A stretch of 64,000 nt of DNA from Bacteroides oleiciplenus YIT 12058 (GCF_000315485.1 NZ_JH992946.1:248001-312000), one strand, 5' to 3'. Counted from the stretch's first letter, positions 17,358-26,591 are shown. The notes: generated from the letters alone by a model not told the origin. Program-made: numbers and translations.

Positions 17358-17445
17358 TTCTGGAAGCTTTACGAACGCGTTCATAAAGCTTCCAGAGCGT
17401 GTTCGTAAAGCTTCTGGAATACGTTCATAAAGCTGGGTGTATCAT
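17358..17445. repeat. 22-nt periodic intergenic repeat with palindromic start
   Basis: TTCRTAAAGCTTC-type units begin at 17380, 17402 and 17424 (the last diverges after AAAGCT), exactly 22 nt apart. An inverted copy lies at 17363-17375. The first two units create a palindrome at 17360-17395 with 17 of 18 pairs. It lies between the GNAT gene and porP, with no coding potential. Confidence 0.75.
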
Positions 17446-17550
17446 TTGTGCTTGTACATATCATCCCATTTATAAATCCTACTCTTTGCTTTCTTCTTTT
17501 TTAGCTTCCGCCTTGCACAATTTTTTCTTGCTTTCTCAGTTATTATATCG

Positions 17551-18504
17551 ATGAAATGTCGTTCCATCCTGAAATATATGATACTGGTGTGCCTCTTCTT
17601 CTGTGCGGCAGGAGTACAGGCACAGTTTGACGCACGTTTTAGTCAATACTGGGCGGTGCCGGGCTATTACCATCCCGGATGGGCAGGGCAGACGGACAAT
17701 AAACTGAACATCTATGGTTCGTACGGTATGCAACTGATGGGTTTCACTCATGCTCCGCGAGTAATGTATTTTGGTGCAGATATGCCTTTTACCCTATTCA
17801 GGAAACAGCAAGGCGCCGGTGTGGGCTTTTTTAATGAAGCTATCGGTCTGTTTCGTAATCAACGCTTCTGGGGGCAGTATGCCTATCAAATGAAAATCCG
17901 TAAAGGTAAGCTAGGCATTGGCTTGCAGGCAGGCATACTGAACATTTCTTTTGACCCTTCCGACATTAATCTTGGTGATGAAACAGACGATGAGGCTTTT
18001 CCTACTACAGCAGAGAGCGGTACGGCTGTGGACATCGGATTGGGGGCTTATTACTCACACCCCCAATTTTATGCAGCCTTTTCCGCTCATCACCTGACGG
18101 CTCCCCGCATCTCTTTGGGAGAAAAAAGCCAAATTAAAATACATCCTATCGTTTATTTGACAGGCGGATACAATATTCAGACACGTAATCCGTTAATTTC
18201 CATACAGCCCTCGATGCAGTTGCAAAGTGATTTTATTTCTACACGACTGGATTTGACGGGACGGTTATTCTATACCTACCGCTCTAAAGTGCTTAGTGGA
18301 GGACTGACTTATTCGCCCGACACTTCGGTGACATTTAGCTTTGGACTGACGGTGCAGGGTGTGACACTGGGATATGCTTATGAGTGCTTTACCTCGAAAA
18401 TAGGTGCCGCAAGCGGTAGTCACGACCTGATGGTGAGATACGCATTGGATTTGAATGTATTTAAGAAAAGCCGGAACTTGCATAAGAGTGTACGGATTTT
18501 GTAA
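17551..18504 (+). CDS. porP: PorP/SprF family type IX secretion outer-membrane protein
   Basis: The 317-residue protein has a signal peptide (ILVCLFFCAAGVQAQ) and the PorP/SprF signature FDARFSQYWAVPGYYHPGWAG, followed by alternating strands typical of a beta barrel. In type IX secretion and gliding systems PorP/SprF proteins associate with the PorK-N/GldK-N complex. It heads the run porP-gldK-gldL-gldM-gldN, the same order as porPKLMN in Porphyromonas gingivalis. gldK follows after 14 nt. Confidence 0.9.
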   Translation: MKCRSILKYMILVCLFFCAAGVQAQFDARFSQYWAVPGYYHPGWAGQTDNKLNIYGSYGMQLMGFTHAPRVMYFGADMPFTLFRKQQGAGVGFFNEAIGLFRNQRFWGQYAYQMKIRKGKLGIGLQAGILNISFDPSDINLGDETDDEAFPTTAESGTAVDIGLGAYYSHPQFYAAFSAHHLTAPRISLGEKSQIKIHPIVYLTGGYNIQTRNPLISIQPSMQLQSDFISTRLDLTGRLFYTYRSKVLSGGLTYSPDTSVTFSFGLTVQGVTLGYAYECFTSKIGAASGSHDLMVRYALDLNVFKKSRNLHKSVRIL

Positions 18505-18518
18505 GAGATATACGAACG

Positions 18519-19976
18519 ATGAAAAAGAATAAAGGAATGAAAGTAATTCATGCATGGTACGGAGCAGCGTTATTGTTGTTCGGTTCGCTGGCTTCGTGCA
18601 TGGGGACGGTGGGCAGCAGTTCCATGCGGGGCGGTGAGGTGATAGGCGCCAGTGCTGTGGCATGGAATGAACCTGCGCCTTATGGTATGGTGCTGGTGAA
18701 ACGCGGTTCGGTGAAGATGGGACCTGACAAGCAAGACAGCTTGTGGGGAACAATCGTTCCTTCACGGGAGATTTCGGTAGAGTCTTTCTGGATGGATGAT
18801 ACCGAAGTGACCGTTGCCGAATATAAACAGTTTGTCAACTGGGTGCGCGACTCCATTATCCGCGAACGCTTGGCGGACCCTGCTTATGGTGGCAATGAAT
18901 TATTCAAGATAGAGGAAGACCGGGAAGGAAATCCGATAAAACCTTATCTGAACTGGGCGAAGCCTATTCCCTGGAAGCGGGCGACGGAAGATGAACAGAT
19001 GGCCATAGAAAGTGTATATAAGCGGCATCCGATTGACGGTACGCTGATGCTGGATGGTGCCCAGTTGAATTATTATTATGAAATTTATGATTATGCTGAG
19101 GCCGCCAAGCGCCGCAACCGTCTGAATCCTGCTGAACGGGTTAAGAATACGGATATAGAAGTGAATCCGGAAGAGGTTGTGATGATAACGAAGGATACGG
19201 CATACATTAATGATGAAGGACGGATTGTGAACCGTACCATTACCCGTCCGCTATCCAGCGAATGGGATTTTCTGAATAGTTATATTGTGAATATCTATCC
19301 CGATACGACTTGTTGGGTGAATGACTTCCCGAACGCGAATAATGAGCAGTATATGCGTCTGTATTTCAATCATCCCAGTTACAATGAACATCCGGTGGTG
19401 GGTGTCAGTTGGGAACAGGCGAATGCATTCTGTGCATGGCGCACGAACTATTTGCTTGCAGGTCTGCGCGGGCAGGCGAAGTATATCCAGCGCTACCGTC
19501 TGCCGACTGAGGCGGAATGGGAGTTTGCTGCACGAGGACGGGAAGATAACAAATATCCCTGGAAAGACAGTGAGGAAACGAAGGATGACCGGGGATGTTA
19601 CAATGCAAACTACAAACCTGGCAAGGGAAATTATACCAAAGACGGTAATCTGATTTCTACCCGTGTAGGAGCTTATGCTCCGAACTCGAACGGGCTACAT
19701 GATATGGCGGGCAATGTGGCTGAGTGGACCTCAACGGCATATACCGAGTCGGGAGTGTTGCAGGCAAGCGATATCAATCCGGATATTCAGTATAATGCTG
19801 CGCCGGATGATCCGTATGCAATGAAGAAGAAAGTGGTGCGTGGTGGTTCGTGGAAAGATGTGAATGCGTTTATCCGCTCCGATGCCCGTACGGCAGAGTA
19901 TCAGAATGAGCAACGTTCATATATCGGTTTCCGTTGCGTGCGTACGCAGGTGGGATATAATAAGAAAGGGAAATGA
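18519..19976 (+). CDS. gldK: Type IX secretion lipoprotein GldK/PorK
   Basis: The 485-residue lipoprotein has a lipobox LASC with the lipidated cysteine at about 27. Its body is a formylglycine-generating-enzyme-like (sulfatase-modifying) domain: GMVLVKRGSVKMGPDKQD, SFWMDDTEVTVAEYKQFVNW, PVVGVSWEQANAFCAWR, YRLPTEAEWEFAARG and GLHDMAGNVAEWT, ending RGGSWKD and YIGFRCV. GldK/PorK forms the periplasmic outer-membrane ring with GldN/PorN. The enzyme fold is thought to be structural here. Second gene of the operon. Confidence 0.93.
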   Translation: MKKNKGMKVIHAWYGAALLLFGSLASCMGTVGSSSMRGGEVIGASAVAWNEPAPYGMVLVKRGSVKMGPDKQDSLWGTIVPSREISVESFWMDDTEVTVAEYKQFVNWVRDSIIRERLADPAYGGNELFKIEEDREGNPIKPYLNWAKPIPWKRATEDEQMAIESVYKRHPIDGTLMLDGAQLNYYYEIYDYAEAAKRRNRLNPAERVKNTDIEVNPEEVVMITKDTAYINDEGRIVNRTITRPLSSEWDFLNSYIVNIYPDTTCWVNDFPNANNEQYMRLYFNHPSYNEHPVVGVSWEQANAFCAWRTNYLLAGLRGQAKYIQRYRLPTEAEWEFAARGREDNKYPWKDSEETKDDRGCYNANYKPGKGNYTKDGNLISTRVGAYAPNSNGLHDMAGNVAEWTSTAYTESGVLQASDINPDIQYNAAPDDPYAMKKKVVRGGSWKDVNAFIRSDARTAEYQNEQRSYIGFRCVRTQVGYNKKGK

Positions 19977-19988
19977 TAAGACGCTAAA

Positions 19989-20678
19989 ATGGTAAAGATG
20001 ATGGAAAAAGATACTATAAATAGAAAAAGGGGGCTGGGACAAAAGTTACAGGACTTTATGGCAAGTTACCGTGGCAAGGTCATTATGAATTATGCCTATA
20101 GCTGGGGTGCTGCTATTGTAATTGCGGGTACGTTGTTTAAACTGACGCATTTACCCGGTGCCAATCTGATGTTATGGATTGGGATGGGGACGGAAGTGCT
20201 GGTGTTTTTTATTTCTGCATTTGACTTGCCGAACCAGCAGGCGGGAAGTACTGCGGGAGGAGTCATTGTTGTAGGTGACGGTGCGCAAGCCAATCAGCCT
20301 GTAGTGTCTGTTCCGAATCAACCTGTATCGGCGACTGTAGGGGCGAATAATTATTCGTCCGGAAACACAGCTCCTGCCTTTACCCCTGAAATGGAAGAAA
20401 CCACTCAGGCCTATATCGACCAACTGAAAGAAATGACAGAAATGCTATCTCACTTCACCGCTCAGGCAGAATCCCTTTCGCATGATGCCGAACAAATGAG
20501 TGCCCTGAACCGTAACCTTGCAGGTATCAATGCCATTTACGAAATGCAACTTCGCAGTGCCAGTACCCAAATAAATACAATTGACCAGGTGCACGAGCAA
20601 ACCCGTAAGATGGCCCGTCAGATAGAAGAACTGAATGCCGTCTATGCCCGTATGCTGCAAGCGGTACAGGTGAAGTGA
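19989..20678 (+). CDS. gldL: Type IX secretion motor protein GldL/PorL
   Basis: The 229-residue inner-membrane protein has two transmembrane segments, about 34-54 (NYAYSWGAAIVIAGTLFKLTH) and about 60-78 (including GMGTEVLVFFISAF). Charged residues within or at the edges of the helices (K51, H54, E69) fit the GldL proton-channel role described with GldM. A long cytoplasmic C-terminal part from about 130 is helical (MTEMLSHFTAQAESLSHDAE). Alternative ATGs at 19998 and 20001 would remove 3-4 residues. It starts 12 nt after gldK. Confidence 0.92.
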   Translation: MVKMMEKDTINRKRGLGQKLQDFMASYRGKVIMNYAYSWGAAIVIAGTLFKLTHLPGANLMLWIGMGTEVLVFFISAFDLPNQQAGSTAGGVIVVGDGAQANQPVVSVPNQPVSATVGANNYSSGNTAPAFTPEMEETTQAYIDQLKEMTEMLSHFTAQAESLSHDAEQMSALNRNLAGINAIYEMQLRSASTQINTIDQVHEQTRKMARQIEELNAVYARMLQAVQVK

Positions 20679-20680
20679 TT

Positions 20681-20713
20681 TTTTTAAATTTTTAATTCTC
20701 AATTTTTAATTTA
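20681..20713 (+). repeat. AT-rich dispersed repeat before gldM
   Basis: Only 37 nt separate gldL and gldM, and nearly all of it is the run TTTTTAATTCTCAATTTTTA and flanking TTTTTAA, ending 2 nt before the ATG. The same kind of sequence precedes waaA and rpoC. Confidence 0.6.
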
Positions 20714-20715
20714 TA

Positions 20716-22281
20716 ATGACTACCAATCCGGACTCTCCGCGTCAGAAGATGATAAACCTGATGTATATCGTCTTGATGGCACTGCTGGCACTAAACGTTT
20801 CGTCGGATGTGCTGAACGGCTTTTCATTGGTGGATGAAAGTCTTTCACGTACAACGGCAAATTCGACTGTGCAGAATCAGTCACTCTACGACGGGCTTGC
20901 CGGTGCAAACGAGCGTAACCCTGAAAAGGTGGGACCGTGGTTTGAGAAGGCGGTACATGTGAAAAATACATCCGATTCGCTCTATGCCTATGTCGATGAA
21001 CTGAAATTGCGCATAGTACAGGAAGCGGATGGAAAGAATGGTGACGTTGCCAATATCTCCAATAGAGAAGACCTGGAAGCTGCCTCTTTTGTGATGCTTG
21101 CCCCCGGGAGGGGACAAGGCAAGGAGTTGTATAACCGTATCAATCAATACCGGGAAGAGATTCTGGCTTTTGTTACCGACCCTGTGCAGCAGAAGATTAT
21201 CCGCGATAACCTGAATACCGAAGTGCCGCGTAAAGCATCGACAGCGGGGAAGAACTGGCAGGAATATATATTTGAGAATACCCCGGTAGCTGCAGCGGTC
21301 ACCCTGTTGACGAAGCTGCAAAGCGATGTGCGCTATGCCGAAGGTGAAGTCCTCCATTTGCTGACACAGAATACCGACGTGCAGGATGTACGTGTGAATC
21401 AGCTTCAGGCTTATGTGATTCCTACTTCGCAGAATGTGGTGCGTGGTGGTACATACAGTGCCCGTGTCATTCTGGCTGCTGTGGACTCTACGCAGCGCCC
21501 TTCTATTTATATAGCCGGTGAAAAGCAACCGGATAATGCAGAAGGCTGGTTTGAAACAGTTTGTAACCGTACAGGAGAGTTCTCTTTGAACGGTTATCTG
21601 GAACTCATGCAAAGAAACGGTGAAGTTCTCCGCAGAGACTTCTCACAGAAATATACGGTGGTAGAGCCAACTGCAACCGTATCTGCTACCATGATGAATG
21701 TGCTTTACGCCGGATATGATAATCCTATCAGTATTTCAGTCCCGGGAGTTCCCGCCGGACAGGTGCAGGCGAGCATCGTGAGTGGAAACGGTACGTTGAC
21801 CCGTGCCGGAAACGGCTATATAGCACACCCTGCGACTATCGGTAAAGATGTAGTGATTCGTGTGACAGCATCTGTTGGCGGACGTACGCAATCAATGGGA
21901 GATTATACCTATCGTGTACGCCAATTACCAGACCCGTCACCGTTCATTGAATATACGGAAGATGGAACGCCAAAGCGTTATCGGGGCGGACACGGACTGT
22001 CCAAGGCTGTTCTGATGAGTACTCCGGGCATTGTGGCAGCCATAGACGATGGTCTGTTGAATATTAATTTCCGTGTGTTAGGTTTTGAAACGGTTTTCTT
22101 TGATAATATGGGAAATGCTGTGCCGGAAGTGTCTTCGGGAGCTGCTTTTTCTACACGTCAGAAAGATATGTTCCGTCGTCTGTCCCGAGGCAAACGTTTT
22201 TATATATCCCGGGTACGTGCGGTTGGGCCGGATGGGGTGGAACGTTTGTTGCCTACCACCTTGGAAGTGATTGTGAATTAG
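20716..22281 (+). CDS. gldM: Type IX secretion motor protein GldM/PorM
   Basis: The 521-residue protein has one N-terminal transmembrane helix (SPRQKMINLMYIVLMALLAL), the strongly conserved GldM start, followed by NVSSDVLNGFSLVDESL. The rest is a long periplasmic part of several domains; VVRGGTYSARVILAAVDST and the Ig-like tail PSPFIEYTEDGTPKRYRGG fit the D2-D4 domains. GldM spans the periplasm and carries motor torque from GldL to the GldK/N ring. It lies between gldL and gldN as expected. Confidence 0.93.
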   Translation: MTTNPDSPRQKMINLMYIVLMALLALNVSSDVLNGFSLVDESLSRTTANSTVQNQSLYDGLAGANERNPEKVGPWFEKAVHVKNTSDSLYAYVDELKLRIVQEADGKNGDVANISNREDLEAASFVMLAPGRGQGKELYNRINQYREEILAFVTDPVQQKIIRDNLNTEVPRKASTAGKNWQEYIFENTPVAAAVTLLTKLQSDVRYAEGEVLHLLTQNTDVQDVRVNQLQAYVIPTSQNVVRGGTYSARVILAAVDSTQRPSIYIAGEKQPDNAEGWFETVCNRTGEFSLNGYLELMQRNGEVLRRDFSQKYTVVEPTATVSATMMNVLYAGYDNPISISVPGVPAGQVQASIVSGNGTLTRAGNGYIAHPATIGKDVVIRVTASVGGRTQSMGDYTYRVRQLPDPSPFIEYTEDGTPKRYRGGHGLSKAVLMSTPGIVAAIDDGLLNINFRVLGFETVFFDNMGNAVPEVSSGAAFSTRQKDMFRRLSRGKRFYISRVRAVGPDGVERLLPTTLEVIVN

Positions 22282-22308
22282 AAATCGATAATAATAAGAT
22301 ATACGACT

Positions 22309-23328
22309 ATGAAACTATCCGTGAAACTCATAATAGCTGTTACTCTGTGTGCATTGAATGTCTCTGCGGGGTGGACACAAAGGCAATATCCCGGTTCGGT
22401 GGGCTTGCCGGATGATGTGGTGTGGATGCGTGAAATCTACCGTACGCTGGATTTGACTAAGGATACCAATGGTGCACTGTACTATCCGGTGGAGCCGCAA
22501 GGAAGTAAGGTGAATCTTTTCACTACTATGTTCCGCCTGCTGGCACAGAAAAAAATACCAGCTTACGAATATCAGTTGGACGGGACGGAACGTTTTCAGA
22601 AAGATGCTGAAGTAACTTTCCGCGAGGTGCTGGACCGTTTCCAAATCTACTATGAAATGAAGAAAGTGGCAAATCGTCGTGACAGTGTTTTGTCTGTCAA
22701 CAACAGCGATATACCTTCGGCGGATGTGTTGAGCTACTTTATAAAGGAAGTATGGTATTTTGACCAGCGTACTTCCACTTATGGTTCAGTAATAACAGCC
22801 GTCTGCCCGGTGCTGCATCGTTCGGAAGATTTTAGTTCGGAGAAGATGACCTTCCCTATGTTCTGGGTGAATTATCAAGACTTGGTTCCTTATCTGACGC
22901 AGTCGAAAATATCTGTAAGCAACTATAATAATGCAGCTAACAGTACCTGGGACGATTTCTTTACGGCACGTTTGTATAAAGGGGAAATTTACAAAACTAC
23001 CAATCTGCAAAACCGGACTTTGTCGCAATATTGTCCTACGGATAGTGCCATGGTGAAAGAGCAGAAACGAATAGAAAAAGAACTGGTAGATTTTGAAAAT
23101 ACACTGTATGGCAGGGATCTGATAGAAGAAACCGACTCGCTTTCTGCAACTTCCGGAGTGAAGGTTGCAAAGTCTAATTCTAAGAAGAAAGGGCGTGACA
23201 ATGTTGTTACAACAAAAAGTAAATCTTCTTCCTCAGTAAAGTCAAAATCCTCTTCAAGTAAGTCACAATCGGTCTCTAAGCGTGAAGCAGCGGCTCCTAA
23301 AGCATCAGTACGCCGACAGCGTCGTTGA
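22309..23328 (+). CDS. gldN: Type IX secretion ring protein GldN/PorN
   Basis: The 339-residue periplasmic protein has a signal peptide and the GldN signature DDVVWMREIYRTLDLTKDTN, with NGALYYPVEPQGSK and LFTTMFRLLAQKKIPAYEYQ following. GldN binds the lipoprotein GldK to form the periplasmic ring. About the last 55 residues are a low-complexity Lys/Ser/Arg tail (KSKSSSSVKSKSSSSKSQ) not expected in the conserved domain. It closes the operon. Confidence 0.92.
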   Translation: MKLSVKLIIAVTLCALNVSAGWTQRQYPGSVGLPDDVVWMREIYRTLDLTKDTNGALYYPVEPQGSKVNLFTTMFRLLAQKKIPAYEYQLDGTERFQKDAEVTFREVLDRFQIYYEMKKVANRRDSVLSVNNSDIPSADVLSYFIKEVWYFDQRTSTYGSVITAVCPVLHRSEDFSSEKMTFPMFWVNYQDLVPYLTQSKISVSNYNNAANSTWDDFFTARLYKGEIYKTTNLQNRTLSQYCPTDSAMVKEQKRIEKELVDFENTLYGRDLIEETDSLSATSGVKVAKSNSKKKGRDNVVTTKSKSSSSVKSKSSSSKSQSVSKREAAAPKASVRRQRR

Positions 23329-23344
23329 ACAAAATTGAATCTTT

Positions 23345-23377
23345 TTTGTTCTTTTTGAGAATTAATCCATATATTTG
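23345..23377 (+). promoter_or_regulatory. Promoter of the small barrel gene
   Basis: TTTG at 23345-23348 and TATATTTG at 23370-23377 are 21 bp apart. The gene therefore has its own promoter after gldN. Confidence 0.6.
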
Positions 23378-23403
23378 TCCCGATAATTTAAACAAAAAGA
23401 ATT

Positions 23404-23964
23404 ATGAAACAGATTTTTAGTGTTTTCATTATAGCTGTATGCTGTATGTTTATGGCTATGCCTGCTCAGGCACAACTCATTAAGTGGGGTGTAAAAGGTG
23501 GTGTGAACTTAACAAAGATAGACTGGGATGGAGGATATAAAGGAAACAAGGATAATTCCGCTGGTTTCTTTATTGGTCCCATGGCTGAGATTACAATTCC
23601 TATTGTAGGTCTGGGTATTGATGGCGCTTTGTTATTTTCACAAAGAGGTAAGGGTGACGTAAAACAAACCGGAGCGGAGGTTCCCATCAATCTGAAATAT
23701 ACGATTGGCTTAGGTAGTATGCTGGGAATTTATTTTGCTGCCGGACCTGATTTTTTCTTTGATTTTAAGAAGAAAGATGAAATTGACCGGAAAAAGACTC
23801 AGGTAGGACTTAATCTGGGAGCTGGTGTGAAGCTTGTTAAACATTTGCAGATAGGTATTAACTATCAGTTCCCGATGGGCGACAGTTTTACATGGAAGGG
23901 TGCAGGCAAGGCTATTGGTGCAAAAAATAAAACCTGGCAGGTTTCCGCTGCTTATCTTTTCTAA
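23404..23964 (+). CDS. Small outer-membrane beta-barrel protein (PorT-like family)
   Basis: The 186-residue protein has a signal peptide (VFIIAVCCMFMAMPAQAQ) and glycine-rich amphipathic strands such as KWGVKGGVNLTKIDW, GLGIDGALLFSQRG and HLQIGINYQFPMGD, ending in the aromatic AAYLF typical of barrels. It fits the OMP_b-brl_2/PorT-like group, usually 8-stranded. Nearness to porP-gldN suggests a link to the type IX machinery, but it has its own promoter and terminator. Confidence 0.82.
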   Translation: MKQIFSVFIIAVCCMFMAMPAQAQLIKWGVKGGVNLTKIDWDGGYKGNKDNSAGFFIGPMAEITIPIVGLGIDGALLFSQRGKGDVKQTGAEVPINLKYTIGLGSMLGIYFAAGPDFFFDFKKKDEIDRKKTQVGLNLGAGVKLVKHLQIGINYQFPMGDSFTWKGAGKAIGAKNKTWQVSAAYLF

Positions 23965-23986
23965 GAAAAATAATAGTTATAATATA

Positions 23987-24025
23987 ACGGGGATGGATTC
24001 TTTAATAGAATTCATCCCCGTTTTT
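23987..24025 (+). terminator. Strong intrinsic terminator
   Basis: ACGGGGATGGATTC (23987-24000) pairs with GAATTCATCCCCGT (24008-24021) over 14 bp with one G-U pair and a 7-nt loop, followed by TTTT. It lies 23 nt after the barrel gene stop. Confidence 0.9.
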
Positions 24026-24103
24026 GTAATAAAAGGGTTTCAGCCTTAGGCTGCGCTAAATCATCATTTGCCTCATTTCTTATCGGGATTGAATACTTCT
24101 TTG

Positions 24104-24111
24104 TATCTTTG
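24104..24111 (+). promoter_or_regulatory. -7 element immediately before priA
   Basis: TATCTTTG is a consensus element ending 8 nt before the priA ATG (5 before the alternative GTG). Transcription would begin at or within a few bases of the start codon. Confidence 0.5.
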
Positions 24112-24119
24112 CAGCTGTG

Positions 24120-26591
24120 ATGAAAAAGTTTGCGGATGTCATATTGCCTTTGCCTCTGCCCCGCTGTTTTACCTATTCTTTACCCGAAGAATGGGCGGAT
24201 GAGGTGCAGATAGGTTGCCGGGTTGTAGTCCCGTTTGGACGAAAGAAATACTATACGGCAATAGTGCGTAATGTGCATTATTTCAAGCCGGAGGAGTATG
24301 AGGTGAAAGATGTTTCGACCTTGCTGGATGCCCGTCCGATATTGCTGCCGGAACAATTCAAGTTCTGGGAATGGCTGGCCGACTATTATCTTTGTGCGCA
24401 GGGAGATGTTTATAAAGCTGCCCTGCCGTCTGGTTTGAAATTGGAGAGTGAAACGATGGTGGAGTACAATCCTGACTTTGAATCGGAAGTCCGCCTGCCG
24501 GAAAAGGAACAGAAAGTGCTGGATTTACTTTCTGCGGAACCGGAGCAATGCGTCACGAAGCTGGAAAAGGATAGTGGCATTAAGAATATACTTTCCGTTA
24601 TCAAATCGCTGCTTGATAAGGAGGCTATCTTTGTGAAAGAGGAGCTTCGCCGAACCTATAGGCCCAAAACTGAAACTCGCGTAAGATTGGTGGAAGAAGT
24701 GCGGAATGAGAAAAGACTGCAAGAACTCTTTGATGAACTGGCGCGTGCTCCGAAGCAACTGGATTTACTGATGAAGTATATCGAACTATCCGGTATTCTG
24801 GGCGGAGACGGGCTGAAAAGTTTCCCTAAAGAAGTCACCAAGAAAGAACTTTTGTTGCGGGCGGCCGCTTCACCGGCAGTATTCAATGGCTTGGTGGATA
24901 AACATGTCTTCGAAGTTTATCAACAAGAAGTGGGACGGCTCAATGCCATTGTCCGGGATACCCTTCCTGTCAACCCCTTGAATGAACATCAACAACTCGC
25001 ACACGATGGGATTGTACAAAGTTTCCAATCCAAAAATGTCTGTTTGCTGCATGGAGTGACTTCTAGTGGAAAAACGGAAATCTATATTCATCTGATAGAA
25101 GAAACTATCCGGCAAGGAAAACAAGTGTTGTATCTGTTGCCGGAAATAGCTCTTACCACCCAGATTACCGAACGTCTACAACGGGTGTTTGGTGATCGTC
25201 TGGGCATTTATCATTCCAAGTTCCCTGATGCCGAGCGCGTAGAAATCTGGCAGAAGCAACTGACGGAAAAAGGATATGACATTATTTTGGGAGTTCGTTC
25301 CTCTGTTTTCCTGCCTTTCCGTAATCTTGGTTTGGTGATTGTGGATGAGGAACATGAGAATACCTATAAACAACAAGACCCAGCTCCCCGCTACCATGCC
25401 CGGAATGCAGCGATAGTTCTGGCGGCGATGTATGGTGCCAAAACCCTGTTGGGTACGGCTACTCCTTCCATCGAAACGTGGTACAACGCTTCTTCCGGTA
25501 AGTACGGGCTGGTGGAACTGAAGGAACGGTATAAAGAGATACAATTGCCCGAAATTATTCCGGTGGATATACAGGAGTTGCATCGGAAGAAACGCATGAA
25601 CGGCCCGTTTTCTCCGCTCTTGCTTCAATATATCCGTGAGACTTTGGAACAGAAGGAACAGGTTATTCTGTTTCAGAATCGGCGCGGCTTTGCTCCAATG
25701 ATTGAATGCCGCACATGTGGCTGGGTGCCGAAGTGCAAGAATTGTGATGTGAGTCTGACATTCCATAAAGGATTGAACCAATTGACATGCCATTATTGCG
25801 GCTACACTTATCAACTGCCCCGTATGTGTCCTGCTTGCGAGGGAACAGACTTGCGCAATCGTGGATTTGGAACGGAGAAGATAGAAGATGACATCAAGAT
25901 CTTATTTCCTGAAGCCTCTGTAGCCCGTATGGATCTGGATACCACTCGTACCCGTTCGGCTTACGAGCGTATTATTGCGGACTTTGAACAGGGAAAGACA
26001 GATATCTTGATAGGTACACAGATGGTTTCTAAAGGACTGGACTTCGACCATGTCAGTGTGGTAGGTATCCTGAATGCGGATACAATGTTGAATTATCCGG
26101 ATTTTCGTTCTTATGAACGTGCCTTCCAGTTGATGGCGCAAGTGTCGGGACGTGCCGGGCGGAAAAACAAACGCGGACGAGTTATCTTGCAGACCAAGAG
26201 CATAGATCATCCTATTATTGCCCAAGTCATCCATAATGATTTCGAACAAATGGTAGCCGGTCAACTTGCTGAAAGACAGTTATTCCATTATCCTCCTTAT
26301 TACCGTTTGGTCTATGTGTATCTGAAGAACCGTAACGAGCAATTGCTTGACCTGATGGCTCACACCATGTCAAGCAAATTGCGTACTGTTTTCGGTAATC
26401 GCGTGTTGGGACCGGACAAGCCGCCGGTTGCCCGCATACAAACGCTGTTTATACGTAAGATTGTTGTAAAGATAGAGTATAATGCGCCTATGGCCCGTGC
26501 TCGTGAATTGCTGGTGCAGGTTCAGAAAGAGATGGTGATGGAAGATCGTTTTAAGTCCTTGATAGTCTATTATGATGTAGACCCGATGTAA
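24120..26591 (+). CDS. priA: Primosomal protein N' (replication restart helicase PriA)
   Basis: The protein is 823 residues from the ATG at 24120; a GTG three bases earlier is possible. PriA recognises abandoned forks and reloads the replisome. The N-terminal DNA-binding domain starts FADVILPLPLPRCFTYSLP. The helicase has Walker A GVTSSGKTEIY and the DEEH box VIVDEEHENTYKQ. The zinc region is C-x2-C, C-x2-C, C-x2-C, C-x2-C within CRTCGWVPKCKNCDVSLTF and CHYCGYTY/CPACEG. GTQMVSKGLDFDHVSVVGIL and GRAGRKNKRG complete the motifs. Full length. Its stop directly abuts the stop of the convergent TonB-type gene. Confidence 0.97.
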   Translation: MKKFADVILPLPLPRCFTYSLPEEWADEVQIGCRVVVPFGRKKYYTAIVRNVHYFKPEEYEVKDVSTLLDARPILLPEQFKFWEWLADYYLCAQGDVYKAALPSGLKLESETMVEYNPDFESEVRLPEKEQKVLDLLSAEPEQCVTKLEKDSGIKNILSVIKSLLDKEAIFVKEELRRTYRPKTETRVRLVEEVRNEKRLQELFDELARAPKQLDLLMKYIELSGILGGDGLKSFPKEVTKKELLLRAAASPAVFNGLVDKHVFEVYQQEVGRLNAIVRDTLPVNPLNEHQQLAHDGIVQSFQSKNVCLLHGVTSSGKTEIYIHLIEETIRQGKQVLYLLPEIALTTQITERLQRVFGDRLGIYHSKFPDAERVEIWQKQLTEKGYDIILGVRSSVFLPFRNLGLVIVDEEHENTYKQQDPAPRYHARNAAIVLAAMYGAKTLLGTATPSIETWYNASSGKYGLVELKERYKEIQLPEIIPVDIQELHRKKRMNGPFSPLLLQYIRETLEQKEQVILFQNRRGFAPMIECRTCGWVPKCKNCDVSLTFHKGLNQLTCHYCGYTYQLPRMCPACEGTDLRNRGFGTEKIEDDIKILFPEASVARMDLDTTRTRSAYERIIADFEQGKTDILIGTQMVSKGLDFDHVSVVGILNADTMLNYPDFRSYERAFQLMAQVSGRAGRKNKRGRVILQTKSIDHPIIAQVIHNDFEQMVAGQLAERQLFHYPPYYRLVYVYLKNRNEQLLDLMAHTMSSKLRTVFGNRVLGPDKPPVARIQTLFIRKIVVKIEYNAPMARARELLVQVQKEMVMEDRFKSLIVYYDVDPM

